This document shows, one piece after another, positions 11,512 to 23,300 of a DNA stretch of 64,000 nucleotides; within the stretch, counting starts at the first letter, position 1; every line of letters starts with the position of its first letter. The notes below the pieces were generated by a model. It was given only the letters and a program-made list of their open reading frames with translations, was not told the origin of the DNA and did not search any database. Position numbers and translations under genes: made by a program. Source of the DNA: Bimuria novae-zelandiae CBS 107.79. Lineage: Eukaryota; Ascomycota; Dothideomycetes; Pleosporales; Didymosphaeriaceae. The stretch is taken from positions 124,001-188,000 of the forward strand of contig ML976743.1 in the NCBI GenBank assembly GCA_010015655.1, written 5' to 3'.

Positions 11512-11675
11512 AGAGCCTAACATCACGATAACAGAGCCTAATATTATCGAAAAAGAGCCAATATCACAGTGACGAAGCCTAATATTATAGTAACGAAGCC
11601 CGATACCACCGCGATAGAGCCTAATATTATAATAATAGAGCCTGATATCACGGTGATAGAACGAGATCTCACTAT
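11512..11675. repeat. 21-bp minisatellite, about eight units
   Basis: The motif (A/C)GA(G/A)GCCTAATATTATAAT recurs every 21 bases for about eight units with substitutions, alternating between an AT-rich form (AATATTAT) and a form with ATATCAC. Because 21 is a multiple of three, the array is an open heptad-like frame on the minus strand (NIRLY-type repeats), which is probably incidental. Confidence 0.8.
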
Positions 11676-12954
11676 AATAAGACTGGACTAGGAAAAGATG
11701 CCACATTAATCTAACGCAGTATAATAATAGAGGACTAGGTACTAAGTTAATATCTAATTTTTAAAAATAATATAAAGTATAAAATAAAGCTAGAATAATA
11801 TTAGCGTAAATACCTAAGACTAGAATTAACTTCTTATAACTACTACTTTTACCTTAAAGGGAGCTATTACGTTTAGCTTTAAAAAGACTTCTTTAGTGTT
11901 TAACATGCTACCTTTAGATAGATAAAGTACTAAATCTAATATCGTACTTAAAACTATACTATAACTAGACCTAGGTTTAGATTCGAAGGACGTACTTCCT
12001 GTTTATATTTAATAGTACTATAAGTAACGCCTACACACGCATATTAAATAAGAATTAAGTATATTATATATTACTTGTTATATCTCTAGTTTATAGCAAC
12101 CTAATAATAAATAATACTAGTGCTATAGACTTTACGTACTGCGAAATTCTTGCCTGCGTATCTGCCTCTAGGCGAGGAGCAAATCTATTCTCTAATTTAA
12201 CCTACGCTTCCCTCGGCCCTGCTAGGAACCACAATCCAGATTCTACCCTACCTTTATCTAGCTCAGAGGACGAGAGCGAGCTAACAAGCTATATCTTTAA
12301 TTAGTCTTTAAATTACTATAACTTTTAATATAACAGGCCACAAAACTTTTAAGAACTAGGTTAACCACTATACAAAGTTAACCACACATAGTTTTATTAC
12401 TTCTATAGAACGTGTTAAAATCTTCTAAGGCTACGTATAGTGCTAGATAAAGACTACGAGCCTCCTTTGCAATCGCCTATACTAGGTCTACCTAATTAAA
12501 GTCTCTCTATTATCTTAAGCTAAGTAAGCGACGCATTAAGTTTAAAACTATTTAGCCTAAAAATATAATTTATTAGCCTATTAGACTCGCGTGCCTTAGT
12601 TAGACTTAGCCTTTTTAGTAAAAAATTAAGCTTAAAGTTCTTTAGCGCAAAAGAGAGCCTGTCTCTATTATAAGTAATATAGCTAAGTTTAAGCAATTCA
12701 GTCTAAACGCATTTTATAATGCTAATAACTAGTCTAAATAGTGCTAAAAGGTTTATAAATTTATTTAAATCTCAGTGGTTGCAAATAATAGAGTAATCCT
12801 ACTATTTAGAAAAGATAACATGTAGTAGTAGCATTACTAATAAAGTTTTACTTAGTAATAATTATAGCTAAGTTAATTTATAACACCGCGTAATAGATAA
12901 ATGCCTTTAAAATCTACTAAGTAGAATCCCTCCTATAAGCTAATAGTAAGTTTG

Positions 12955-13430
12955 ACTAGGAGTCCTAAAGAGACCTGCAAAAACCCATGCTCGAAAACTC
13001 TAGAAATGCTGGTGCTGTTCTCCTCCAGCAAGACCTCGCGTCCACTCTTGTATAGATCGAGACCTCTCACATATACACCTTCAGCGCCTAGTCCCTCTCC
13101 GCTGGAAGCGATACACGGAATCTTATCATGCTATTCCCATCGTCAGTGTTCTTGTCGGTGCAGTAGACATCAGCTCAGAAGTGTTCGGAAGTCATCTAAT
13201 TACAGCTTGTTCACTACAGAAGTGATCTGCGCAAAGCCGTCCTTGTGATTCCCTGGCTCTGTCCGTGAAGCGAATCCGGCGAAGTCACACCATAGGCAGA
13301 CATTGTATGCCTGCCATGTCTGAGCCGCTTGAGGGTAATCTGATTTGAGTGCTGCTGCTATTTGGCGGCTGATCGTACTGTAGCAAGCAGCATGTTGGGG
13401 TTCACGTGCGGAATCAACTTAGCATTGATG
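12955..13430 (-). pseudogene. Unidentified degenerate coding remnant
   Basis: On the minus strand, protein-like stretches such as AAQTWQAYNVCLWCDFAG, TEPGNHKDGFAQITSVVNKL and IPCIASSGEGLGAEGVYVRG alternate with stops (TAA, TGA, TAG) within about 450 bp. Base composition is normal, in contrast to the AT-rich block on its left. I do not recognise the family. It could be a decayed host gene caught between the AT-rich block and the hAT element, or a spliced gene I cannot assemble. Confidence 0.25.
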
Positions 13431-13499
13431 CTCGATGAAGCCAACAACCCCAGAAGTCAAGACAGCGCTGCCAACGAATCGAACAGGATCCAAACAAGG

Positions 13500-13612
13500 T
13501 GCTTGTTCGTTCGTTCGGCCCACATACAAATGTACGTACGTTCGAGACGACTCGAACAGGAGCGTCTTCGAACAGTACAGCAAACGTTCGGCCGAACGTT
13601 CGTATATATACA
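13500..13612. repeat. GTTCG/CGAAC cluster with 18-bp perfect palindrome
   Basis: A cluster of GTTCG and CGAAC pentamers, including GTTCGTTCGTTCGG near 13506, surrounds the perfect palindrome AACGTTCGGCCGAACGTT at 13583-13600. It lies just beyond the 3' end of the hAT transposase frame, where subterminal transposase-binding motifs are commonly found in hAT elements. The role is inferred. Confidence 0.7.
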
Positions 13613-13672
13613 ACTTTCCTAATTAGGAAGGAGGTTGGTGTTGTGGTCGAGAAACTGGCTGTCGTCCACCAG

Positions 13673-15540
13673 CTAGATGTTTTGGCCGGCATCCTTCTTG
13701 ATGACGTGTTTTGACAACGCCGTGAGGTGACTCGATACGGCGTCTCTCGTGAGCCAGTTCTTCTGTAGTTGTAGAGCTTCGATGGCGGCTGGCGATAATG
13801 AATTGCGATCGCACGTGATTGTTTTCCTAGTGGACGAGAAACACCGCTCGCAGTCGCATGAGGTGGCTGGCACAGAGAGATGGTCCATCGCCATCTTGTA
13901 TACGACTGGGAAGCGTTTCTGGCCGACGTCAACCCACCAGCGGTGTGGATCCTGCATCAATTTGTACATGTCCGGGGACGCGGAGCTCGTCAGTCTGTCG
14001 TCGTAGAGACTATCAAAGTACTCGTCGAGCTGCGACATGCGTTTCTGCCGCTTATGTGCCTTATTGCCTGTGAGAAGGTGATCGTCCACAAACATTGTGC
14101 GGAGTCTCCGCTCGTCGCTGGCATACGCCCCAGGGACCTTGCGCGTGCGTGGGACCTCTGGGAGCTCGTCTAGGTCGTCGGCGTCGGGTGCCTCTGCCGC
14201 CAGGTATTGTTTGTATACGTCCCGAATCGATTTCTCCGCTGCCTTATACCACATCGGGTGTGCCTTCCACTGGGTCTTGAACCATGAGAGGCGTAGGCAT
14301 GGGTGCATAGCCGTCGCCACGCAATAGAGACTCGGTGTCTAGTCGGCTGGCAACACCAGCTTTGTGAAATATGTGATCAGCTTCTCGTGGGCGAGCTTGA
14401 CGCCAGAGACCATATAATCGGACTGCTCGAAGCCCTCGATTTGATAGACGCTGCTCTCGTCTTTGCCGCTGAGAAAGGCGTAAATTTCTTGTAGGTTGAC
14501 CTCCGTCTGCTATAGTGAGCCGAAACTGCTGCCGGAGGCGTTGCCTTCCAGCGACTTTGTATTCTTGTAGAAACTCTCTAAGACCTTAGTTATGACGCGG
14601 ACCTCGTCCCACTCGTCGTCTAACAGAGCGTCGAGCGTAGGATTATACTTATTGCCTATGGTGGAGCTGTCGGCGCGCGCCTGCTTGAAAAAGCGACGGA
14701 TAGGCTCCTGGAGCTCGAGGCAACGTAGCAACATGAGGTATATGCTATGCTACTAGATCCCGCTATCCTAATTAAATTAAGTATAAAGAAATAGAAGAAG
14801 TTATTCTTATTAAGCTTTCCTTATTATATTTTTTTAAAGGCGCGTTAATATTTATAGAACTTATAAATAAAGTTAATAAAGTTATATAGCTTACTAGCTA
14901 CACCGCGGGCCTAAAATATAGTATATTATTTATTAGGTAACGCCTTTACTAGCGCTACTTTAAAGTTACTTATACATTTACTATATATAAAAGCTTTTAA
15001 TATAAAATTAATAATATAGCTAGCGTAGCGTATATAATAATTACTAATAATATAATTTTTTTAAAAAGATATCGTCGAGCTCGCAGATAAAAATTATACT
15101 ATTATTAGTAATATTATTTCTTATAAAATAATATAGTTTTTTAATAAAATTATACTCTTAGATAATACTAAAAATTACCTAAGCTTATATAGCGCCTGTA
15201 TAATTATAGAAAAAAGGCTAAAAGGTAATAAGTAGGTTACGTTATTTATAAAGAGAATTTTAAAGCTATAGGTTAATAATATAGATTTCTTAAAGTTTAT
15301 TAAGTCTATTTAACTCTAGCTAGGCTAGCGTTATTTTAGTTAAAAATACTAACTTATTAATAAAGTACGCGATAACTCTAAGAAAGTTATATTTATTTAG
15401 TAATATTTATATATTATAACTTATAAAAATTTTACTTTTTAATTTAGATAAAAGCTCTAAGATTCCCACCTTCCTCTCTACTAGACGCGATTTAACATAT
15501 TTAAAAATGATGGTATGGCTTACTAGTAAGGCGCGTAGTA
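13673..15540 (-). mobile_element. hAT-family transposase gene, inactive, 5' half RIP-like
   Basis: The 3' part (about 14735 to 13673) has normal composition and encodes MLLRCLELQEPIRRFFKQ, then the hAT C-terminal dimerisation region: HPCLRLSWFKTQWK, KRFPVVYKMAMDHLSVPATS, CERCFSSTRKTIT. It has in-frame TAG codons at about 14512 and 14340. The 5' part (about 15540-14740) is AT-rich, but in the same direction still reads ILELLSKLKSKIFISYN-stop-ILLN, VIAYFINKLVFLTKITLA and ASYIINFILKAFIYSK. These are the hAT 'SFDLWTSPN ... GVVAHFINE' and 'CAGHIINL..KAFLYG' regions with Trp codons turned into stops. Terminal inverted repeats and target duplications were not found. Family is confident; element limits are not. 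Confidence 0.8.
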
Positions 15541-16400
15541 ATAGCGTTTAGTTTTATGCTAGTATGTCCCTTATTAATAGATCTATATATATCTTAAAGC
15601 TTAGGTTATTAACTATTACTTAATCTACGTACGCTAACTATAGCTCCTCTTTTTATTAAAAATAATAAGAAATAGTAATGATCATGATCACCGTCTCCCC
15701 TGATAAGGCGGGTTCGCCCTTTTACCCGCAGGATGGGGCTGCAAAAGCGTGGGTGGGTGTCCAATTTGCGGTCGGTGTTGTGTTGCGCCTGCTGTTTACG
15801 TCCGCGGGCGTCGTCGTGGCGTTTACCTGCATAGTCCGCTGCAGGATATCACAGGGCGTAGCCGATCGAGAACATGGGTGTTTAATCCATCGGAAGGTGA
15901 CGCCTTGAGATAGAAGTGTGAATGGGTAGATGTAAGAGGTAGATCGATGGGATGCAGGAAGAATCACCTACGTCCTTACCCGACTCGCAGCCTCCGCCAC
16001 CGCTTCACGGAAAGCGCGACACACCACACCCCATCACCAACACCACTCTCACAAACCCACCCGCTCAAATACGACGCTCCATTCTTCGAACCGACCAATA
16101 CTGGCTCCACACTCTCTCTATCAATATAACAACTAAGAAACAAGCCGTACAGGCTGGGGTATATCCATCGTTCCTTCCACCTGTCCATACAGTCTCGGCT
16201 CACAAGCCCAAACCCACGTAACTAATAACACCAAATGCTCCAAAGAGCCTCTCCCGAATATTCAATATCAGGTATATAACGCCAAACGATGCAAGCGCTC
16301 CCTATACAAAAGAGCATGTGTAAATCTGAACATAGGAAATCTCAATTAACGACCGTAACCCACGTTTTCCACTTCAACAAAAGGGCATGGTATAATGTGG
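15541..16400. other. Intergenic; composition returns to normal near 15678
   Basis: The AT-rich character ends abruptly at about 15675. From there to the coiled-coil gene stop at 16401 I see only short chance frames; the stretch next to 16400 is presumably that gene's 3' UTR. Confidence 0.4.
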
Positions 16401-18780
16401 TTATGCTTCCGCAAGCGCCTCACCCAGCGCATCGGCGTCGTACTGCTCCACCACGACCTTCGTGGGTGTCTCTTTGACGTCGAAAAAGCCCCATATGGGA
16501 CCTGATTGATTGACACCCGGGGCCCTCAGTCTGATTTCTTTCTTGACTTCCTTCTTTTTCTTCACTGCGTCGCCGCTTTCTCCTCTTTTGACGGTACCCG
16601 TGCTGGAGTGCGTGTGAGACGAATTAGACGAGTCCGGTCTGGGAGAGGAAGCCGTGGAGGTCGGTGCAGGCGTGGCACCCCACTTGCCCAACACCCAGCC
16701 GCCGACTTTCTTCCCCAGACCACTTGGACCAGGTAGCTTGTATCCTGCACTCGTGTTGCGTGGCGTAGAAGAGTAGAGGAGCGAGCGGTTGTATGTGCTG
16801 CTGTCTAGATTGCGACGACTCATGCGCGCACTGGCCATCGCCGTCCAGGGAGTGAGTTCGGGGTTCGCGCCTCCCGGTGTGGCGAAGCGAGGCGATGAAG
16901 ACAGTAAGAGTTGCGAGGGGCGAGACTGGAGCGTGTGGATGTCCATCCCTGAGATGGAGATAAGGGATTCATGTGAAACGGCGCGACGGAGGGGGGGACG
17001 TGCCGAGGTCAACGGGGAGATGAGGTCATCGAGTTCTTCGTCCGCGAGACGAGAATTAGGATTAACATTAAGAGATGGTGAGGCGAGGGAATCAACTTCG
17101 GGGCTGGTAATATCTTGTGATGGCTCCTCAGGAATGGCGGACTGTGGTTGTAGCGAAGGTGAGAGCACGAAAACTTCGTTTGCGAGTGAGCTGGCAGGAC
17201 TAACACCAGACACCACCGCAGATGCAGGGCTGCTCTTTGCGGTTATTGAAATGGGTGTGCTTGCACTCCTGATGGTTGCCAGGCTTGGAGGCTTCAATGA
17301 CTGGGACTTCATGCGGTGGTGCTTGAAGATGTCGCCCGCAGTGTATGACTTGGGTACGTATAATGGTGACTGAAGATCGATTGAGTCGGAGGGGCTCGTC
17401 GGGCGTGAGGAGTCATAAGTGGCGTCGCTGAAGACACGGTCATAGATGGAATCACGATGTGATACAGAGAGAGGGGAGCTAGGGAGCGAAGGTGCGAGGG
17501 TGGTCGCATTGGACCAGCGATTTGTGTTGGGTACGGTTACGGCGGTCTGAGCGAGGATGGTGCTTTGCGTTGCGGGGTCTGCTTGGACTGGAGGTGCGAA
17601 GTGGCCTGGTGCAAGACTGAAGCGCTTCTTCTTTGGTCGACGAGCTGGAGGCCTCGATGGAGTTTTTGCTGGTGGCTGGCCATGGTAATGATGGTGGATG
17701 TGCAGTTCCTGGTTGTAGTTTGTTTCCGTTGCAAGTTCTTTTTGTAGGTTGGGAGTGGCCGCTTGTGGTGTAGTGAGCTCAGTATGGCTCTCGGTCGGCG
17801 ATACAGGTTGATGAGCACCCAGATACTCTCGGAGGCGTTCCACCTCCTTGTTCGAGTTCTCCAGCATCTCGCGGAGCTCCAAAATGCCATGCTGTAAGTT
17901 TGAGTTGTCCAACAGAATGTCCTTGACGAAGTGCGACACGACGTTCGTACCGCTCCTGTCGACCCCCGCCTTGGCTTTCAGTCTGCTTGCCGCCGTCGCC
18001 AGCTCTCCGTCCACGGCCATGCGCCGCTCCATGCGGGCCACAATCTCGACATGGCGCTCGCGTTCCTCTCGTGATTCCTTCTCGATGCGATCGATCTGGT
18101 CCTGGAGGTCCGCAATAATCTTCTCCGCCCTTCTCCACCGTTGTATGGCTGACTTCTCGTCCGTGATCTTCAGCTCCAAATTTGTCTGTATCTGGCACTG
18201 TTCCCTCTCCAGGTCCAGCAGCTGCGCCTCCAGCATCTGCGTCTTGGCTGTCAGCGAGCTCAGCCTCTGCAGCTCCTCCTCGGTCGAATGCAGCGTGTCA
18301 GTGAGTGCCTGGATCTGCGCATCGGAGCTCGCAACCGCATTGTTCAGTTGCTCCAGTCTGTCCAGAAGCTCCCTGTTCTCTTTGATGGTCTGCGCATTCT
18401 TCTCTTCCAGCTGCAGCTTCTCCTTCTCCAGGCCCTCGATGGTGCTGAGCATGTGCCTGCGTTCTCGCTCCGAGTCGGCGACGTAGGCTTCGTGGCGGAC
18501 GAGAAGTGCCTGCAGTGAAAAGGTTAGCCAGTCCCTCGAATATTCGTCTATGTCCGGCATCGTTTTGTATCGCTTCCCCAGCGCGCAAATCAAAGCCCGC
18601 GAAGAAATCGGGCGGGTCAAAGGTGCCAACGCATACCTGGCCCAGCACTGCAGCTTTGTTCACATCCCTTTCCAAGCCCTCCAATAGTTTGCCATTATGC
18701 TTCAGGAAAGCGCAATCACTGCTGCCGCAGCAACACCGGGGCTCCTCTGGAATGTTGTTGTTGTGCCTCGCTAGGTCCAT
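16401..18780 (-). CDS. Coiled-coil protein with N-terminal Cys cluster
   Basis: Two exons (18780-18637 and 18509-16401), separated by a 127-bp intron, give 750 residues. Exon 1 encodes MDLARHNNNIPEEPRCCCGS and continues SSDCAFLKHNGKLLEGLERD, then splices in frame to ALLVRHEAYVADSERERRHM. The second exon also has its own upstream ATG at 18629, but that frame runs through the intron and lacks the Cys motif, so I prefer the spliced form. Residues of about 60-270 are a long coiled coil (KEKLQLEEKNAQTIKENREL). The rest is Ser/Pro/Thr-rich and disordered, with HIHHHYHG and a basic RPPARRPKKKRFSLAPGHF patch. A cytoskeletal or polarity scaffold is plausible but the function is unknown. Confidence 0.8.
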
Positions 18781-19874
18781 GTCTGTCTCGGCGCCCTAAG
18801 CGCGATGCGAGTATGTTGTTCAACACTTCTAGGGCGCATGCTCGACGTGAAATGAGGTTCCGTCTCTGGCAATTATTGTCGAGGAAAGTGGAGAGGGGCG
18901 GCGCGGAGGAGGGGAGCGGCTTGTGTGAGTGATTCCCCGGCACGTGTTTGCAAGTGTGCCTGAGCGTTGAATCATAGGATCCCTTGTCTTCAGTGAGCGT
19001 TGGCCCCTCGCCAGCCCCCAGCCACCCCGATTCGCAGATGGCTGCGATCCTGTTTCACCGCCAGCTGCAGTCGGACGTCTGTTTCCTCTTGAGCACAATG
19101 ACGTACATGTTCTTGTGCATGTTTGTTTCTCTGTCGCAAGCACGCGCTTCACCGAGTGGGAAAGCGTATCTATCCACCCTTGTGATGCGACGTCAGTGAA
19201 GCGCGGAAAGAGAATGACATGTCTGGTTTAGGGAAAGCGACGAAAATTCTGAGATTGCACTCTTGGATGCGCGTCTACCTGGATGGGCACTAGCAACTCT
19301 GCATGGAACTAGGGATAGCGGATAACCATGCAGTTCAACAACTGGCAGACGTTGTTCGGAGACGAGACACCGGTCCGTCTTTGCGATAGCTGTGGTTGGC
19401 CGAACGCGCTACATTTTCACAACGTCGATCGCACAAGGGACATTAGATCCAGAGGAACCTCAAGGCACGATGCGCAAAGCGTCTTTGGGCTCCAAACAAG
19501 TCCTCGGCCAACGAAAAGGTAAGAGACGGCCATCCATCACATGTGTAATTAGTGTCGCTTTGACCTGTCGGCACGCGCACACGCCGACTCTCCATTTCTC
19601 GCACTCCTCCGCCCAATTCGGAGCAATCATGCTTGGGAGCATTCAATAAGGTTAACCAGCTCATACACGAGCATACGAATAGTGAGAAATCTTCAAACAA
19701 GAAGAATAAAAGAGTGAAGTAAAGCTATATATCTTACTCCATCACCTGTCACCCAGTACTTTTCTTGTCTCTCACTCTCTCTCTACCATCAAATTTCAAC
19801 TTGTATCTTTCAGCCGTCACCCTATAACAGCGCTTCGAGTTGAACCTTCAACTTCCTTCCACACCATCACCAGC
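18781..19874. other. Divergent intergenic region
   Basis: It should hold promoters for the leftward coiled-coil gene and the rightward small membrane protein. A pyrimidine tract (TCTTGTCTCTCACTCTCTCT, about 19764-19785) precedes the second gene, as is common upstream of fungal starts. A short open frame at 19328-19522 (CDSCGWPNALHFHN) was not convincing. Confidence 0.4.
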
Positions 19875-20269
19875 ATGGCCACCCCCCTCCGATGCTTCAC
19901 ATTCAGACTTCCACAATACACGCCGAACCGTACCACCTCCACCCTCTTCTCTCCTATCCCAATCCACGTTCGCTTCCTCAACACCTCCACCAAGCCCTCT
20001 TCCACCAACACTCCCCCTCCATCTGGACACAAATCCGTACCTCTCACCGCCGCACCCGCTACATCATCTACACCGGCATCTTCCTCGCCGCTACCGCCGA
20101 AACCGCCTTCTGGGCCAACGTCGTCTGGGCAAAGTACTTCGCCCGCGCCTCCGACCGCTCGCGCGCCGATGCCTTTCTCTCACGATGCCGGGACGCGGTG
20201 ACGGAGTACCGGGCACGCTGGCTGAAAAACTACACTTTGTATTGGGCGAGGAATCTATGGGGTCTGTGA
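19875..20269 (+). pseudogene. Small mitochondrial-type membrane protein, apparent frameshift
   Basis: The frame starting at 19875 begins MATPLRCFTFRLPQYTPNRT and IHVRFLNTSTKPSS, a typical mitochondrial leader (Arg, Ser, Thr and hydrophobic; no acidic residues). The downstream half, SIWTQIRTSHRRTRYIIYTG then a membrane segment and YTLYWARNLWGL before a stop at 20269, is in another frame. The switch falls at the C-run CTCCCCCTCC (20011-20020), and no plausible intron spans it. A single-base indel, real or from sequencing, would join both into about 130 residues. An alternative start at 19892 keeps the second frame open but gives an unlikely His/Leu/Pro leader. Function unknown. Confidence 0.55.
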
Positions 20270-20349
20270 AGCTAGTTCCCGTCTGGGTGAAGAATGTTCA
20301 AAGTGTGCATTCTACAACATTTGGGTGGCCGCTGGAAAACGTCTAGTCT

Positions 20350-23300
20350 TTATGCAGACCAGCTCAGTGTGAACCCACACTTCCACGCTCCCCCCTTCGT
20401 CAAATGATTGAGCCCAGTGATCTTCAGCACGCCCATCGCCTCGTCATACTCCACATTCTTCCTATCCACCTTCTTCCCCCCAAGCTCGACGTCACCCACA
20501 CCACCAAACACACCCAGCACAGTAACATTACCCAAAACATTCGTATCTTTATACGCGCCCTCGACCTCGACCTCCAACTTCCCATCCCTTGCCTCAAAGC
20601 TCACCTCCAACGTAGCTTCCTGCTCAATTGACTCCCCATCATCCACATACAGCCACCCAGACGCCTTCCCCTCACCATCAAGCGCGACAGTCAAACCCCA
20701 AGGATTTTTGCGTGACGCCGTAGTCGTATACCCCGGCTCCTGCAGCGGCGTAACGCTCCCGCCACGGAGGAACACCGGGATATGCCCCAGCGGCGCCGAG
20801 ATAGACGTGTTAACCCCAGCCTGCGCATCCACGCGCGCACCGGTATACCAATCGTACCAGGTCTGCCCATCCCCTATGCCCGGGAACACGCCTTTTACAG
20901 TGTCGACCTGCGGCTCTAGCACGGGCGTAACGAGGATGTTCGCCCCGAGCATGAACTGCGTGCCCACGTCGGCGAGCAGCGGCTCGTTGGGGAACTCCCA
21001 TGCTAACGCGCGCATGACGGTGCTACCGGTAGTGTGCGCTTCGTAGAACAAAGTGTATAGGTACGGCAGGAGCGAGTAGCGGATCTGCATTGCGGACTTT
21101 GCGGAGGCGGCGACGCTGGCCCAGCGATAGGGCTCTTGGCTGAGGGCGGACAGCACGTTATGGTTGCGGTAGAAGGGGAAGAAGGCTGAGAGTTGCATCC
21201 AGCGCGCGCAGAGCTCGTAGTCTGTGTTGCCGTTGAAGCCGCTGTTGTCACGTTAGCAAAGACAGGAGAGCTAGAGAGAGAAGGAGGCGAACCAAGTATC
21301 GACGCCGAACATCGGAATACCGAAGAGGGAGAAGTGGAGCGCTTGTGATATGGAGAAGTACATGTAGTACCACTTCGACGCGTTGTCGCCGCCCCAATGA
21401 CCAGACCATTTCCCAGAGCCAGTGGTTGTTGAGCGACCGATGATGAAGGGGCGTTTGCCCGGGAAGACCGAGAGGAGCCCTTGGTAGGTTGCGTTGAGGA
21501 TCTGGTGGCTGTGACGGAGTGTTAGTTGGATTCACCAAGTGCTCTGGTGGTTCTCACTCACCCAAAAATGCTGTGCACGTCGTATTCTTGCACACCATTC
21601 GCATGCGTTGCGTTGGGGCTGACAGCATGGACCGCCAAATCGCCTTGCACGTTGTTAATCACAAAAGGCGGATGATTTACATTCCTTGTTCCAGGAGTCT
21701 GTGTCGTTTTCAAATAGCTTGTCGTACTGGGTGGCGGTACGGCCGTTGCACCGATTTTCGAGGCTTGGGAACTACTCGCGGAACTCGCTGAAGCAGCCTC
21801 AGTAGCATTGGTCACATTGAAACCTTCAGGGAAGTCGAAAATCTTGTTACCTTCCTCGCCTGGCAGGGAGAAAGGTGGATGGACTGGGTTCATCGTGATG
21901 TTTCCAGTGCCGCAGGATCCAACACAGAAAGACGAGACTTCGGACATGTCGATCCAGATCCCCGAGAAGGGAACTTCTTTGTACCAATCAACGAGCTCCT
22001 TCACCCACCATGCTTGACCATTGGCGGACAACCAGTCTGGGAACACAGTATAGCCTGGCCATACGGCGCCGATCTGGGGCTGAGTTTAGCAAACGCAGAT
22101 AGGTAGCACTATTACTACTCACGTATTGGCTTCCGTCAGGATTGTTCAAGAACGAGCCCGTCTCGTTTCCACGTGTGTACGTATCATACGCATCCGACGC
22201 ATTTTGGGGATTCGGAATGTAAATCGCCGAGTCGACGATGGGAACGAAGTGTTGATTGTTGCTGTGAAGGTAGTCAAAGAACTCCTTGACACCCGAGAGC
22301 GGGAACGTGACAGGATCGAGAGTAAAGTCCCGGTACTGATCCATGTAGTCAATGTCCACCCAGATTGTCTCTAGAGGAATATCGAATGCTCTGAAAGTTT
22401 CCACAACCTCGCGCAACTCTGTCCAGTTGTGGTAGCCCCAACGGCACTGGTGGTACCCAAATGAGAAATATTGCTGCATAGCGGGGAGGGCATCCAGAGA
22501 CTTGAGGTATTGCTTTGTGACCTCTGGTTGGGTGGGTCCATCGTAGAAGAACAGGTCAATACTACCTCCGATAGTGCGCCATGTGATTCGATCGCTCGAT
22601 AGTTGGGGCTCTTGTCCGTGAAGGTTCCTGAGGTAGACGCCATGGGAGTAGGATTCGTAGGAAGATCCTCCGTCGTTGCTGTTATTGCCGCCATTGTGCG
22701 GGTAACCACCATCTCGACGCTGATGGTGTTGACCAGTGCCATAAGCACCTTCATTGAGCTGGGATTTCTTCACGAGTTTCTTCCTTCCCTGTTCATCCGT
22801 CTCAAAGTATCTCGTTTCAAGGTAGAATGGCTGATGGCCGTAGATGTTCCTATCGATGGGATCGCCCGCGTCCGCAGCATACATAGTCGCGGATAGATTA
22901 CGATTTAGCCTGAAGTCGTGAATTCGTTCGCCAAGGCCGTACACTAGAGGGCAAGCATTAGCGGAGACAAAAAGGTTTGACACAAACTGGAACAGTATTC
23001 ACTGGTAGCGGCTGCACGGCCTACGCTGGTGTAACGCACAGTGTTCTATGTTCGGACATTGGTAAAGTGGAACACTTACAATTGTAGTCCTCGGGGAGAT
23101 GAGAAACAAACTCGACAAATTGATCCTCGAAGACCAACTTCGTGTTCTCGGAGGAAAAGATCACGTCTCCAGTGGAATGCCTCGTGACACTGAACCAGAA
23201 AGAAGGTTCGTCATTCCCTTTGTATATTAGTCAACGCCACTAAAACTCTCGCAAGCTGGCTGCTTACAGTCGAATTCCAGGTCGGTATCTCCAGCAGAGG

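Larger units (their letters stand above)
10960..12950. repeat. AT-rich, RIP-like degenerate block
   Basis: Composition changes sharply to AT-rich, TpA-rich sequence full of short TAATA/TTAAT strings and stops in all frames. Islands of normal composition remain (about 11105-11300 and 12130-12290). This is the usual look of a repeat hit by RIP (C:G to T:A change). The element type cannot be told: no transposase, reverse transcriptase or terminal repeat was recognised. A Ser/Glu-rich stretch near 12200-12290 (SSSEDESELTSY) may be a relic of its coding sequence. Confidence 0.65.

Noticed and set aside
11386..11706. Minus-strand ORF with Tyr/Ile/Arg repeats
   Set aside because: It arises from a 21-bp minisatellite whose unit is a multiple of three.
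19328..19522. Short ORF with CDSCGWPNALHFHN
   Set aside because: A single C-x2-C pair with no further support.
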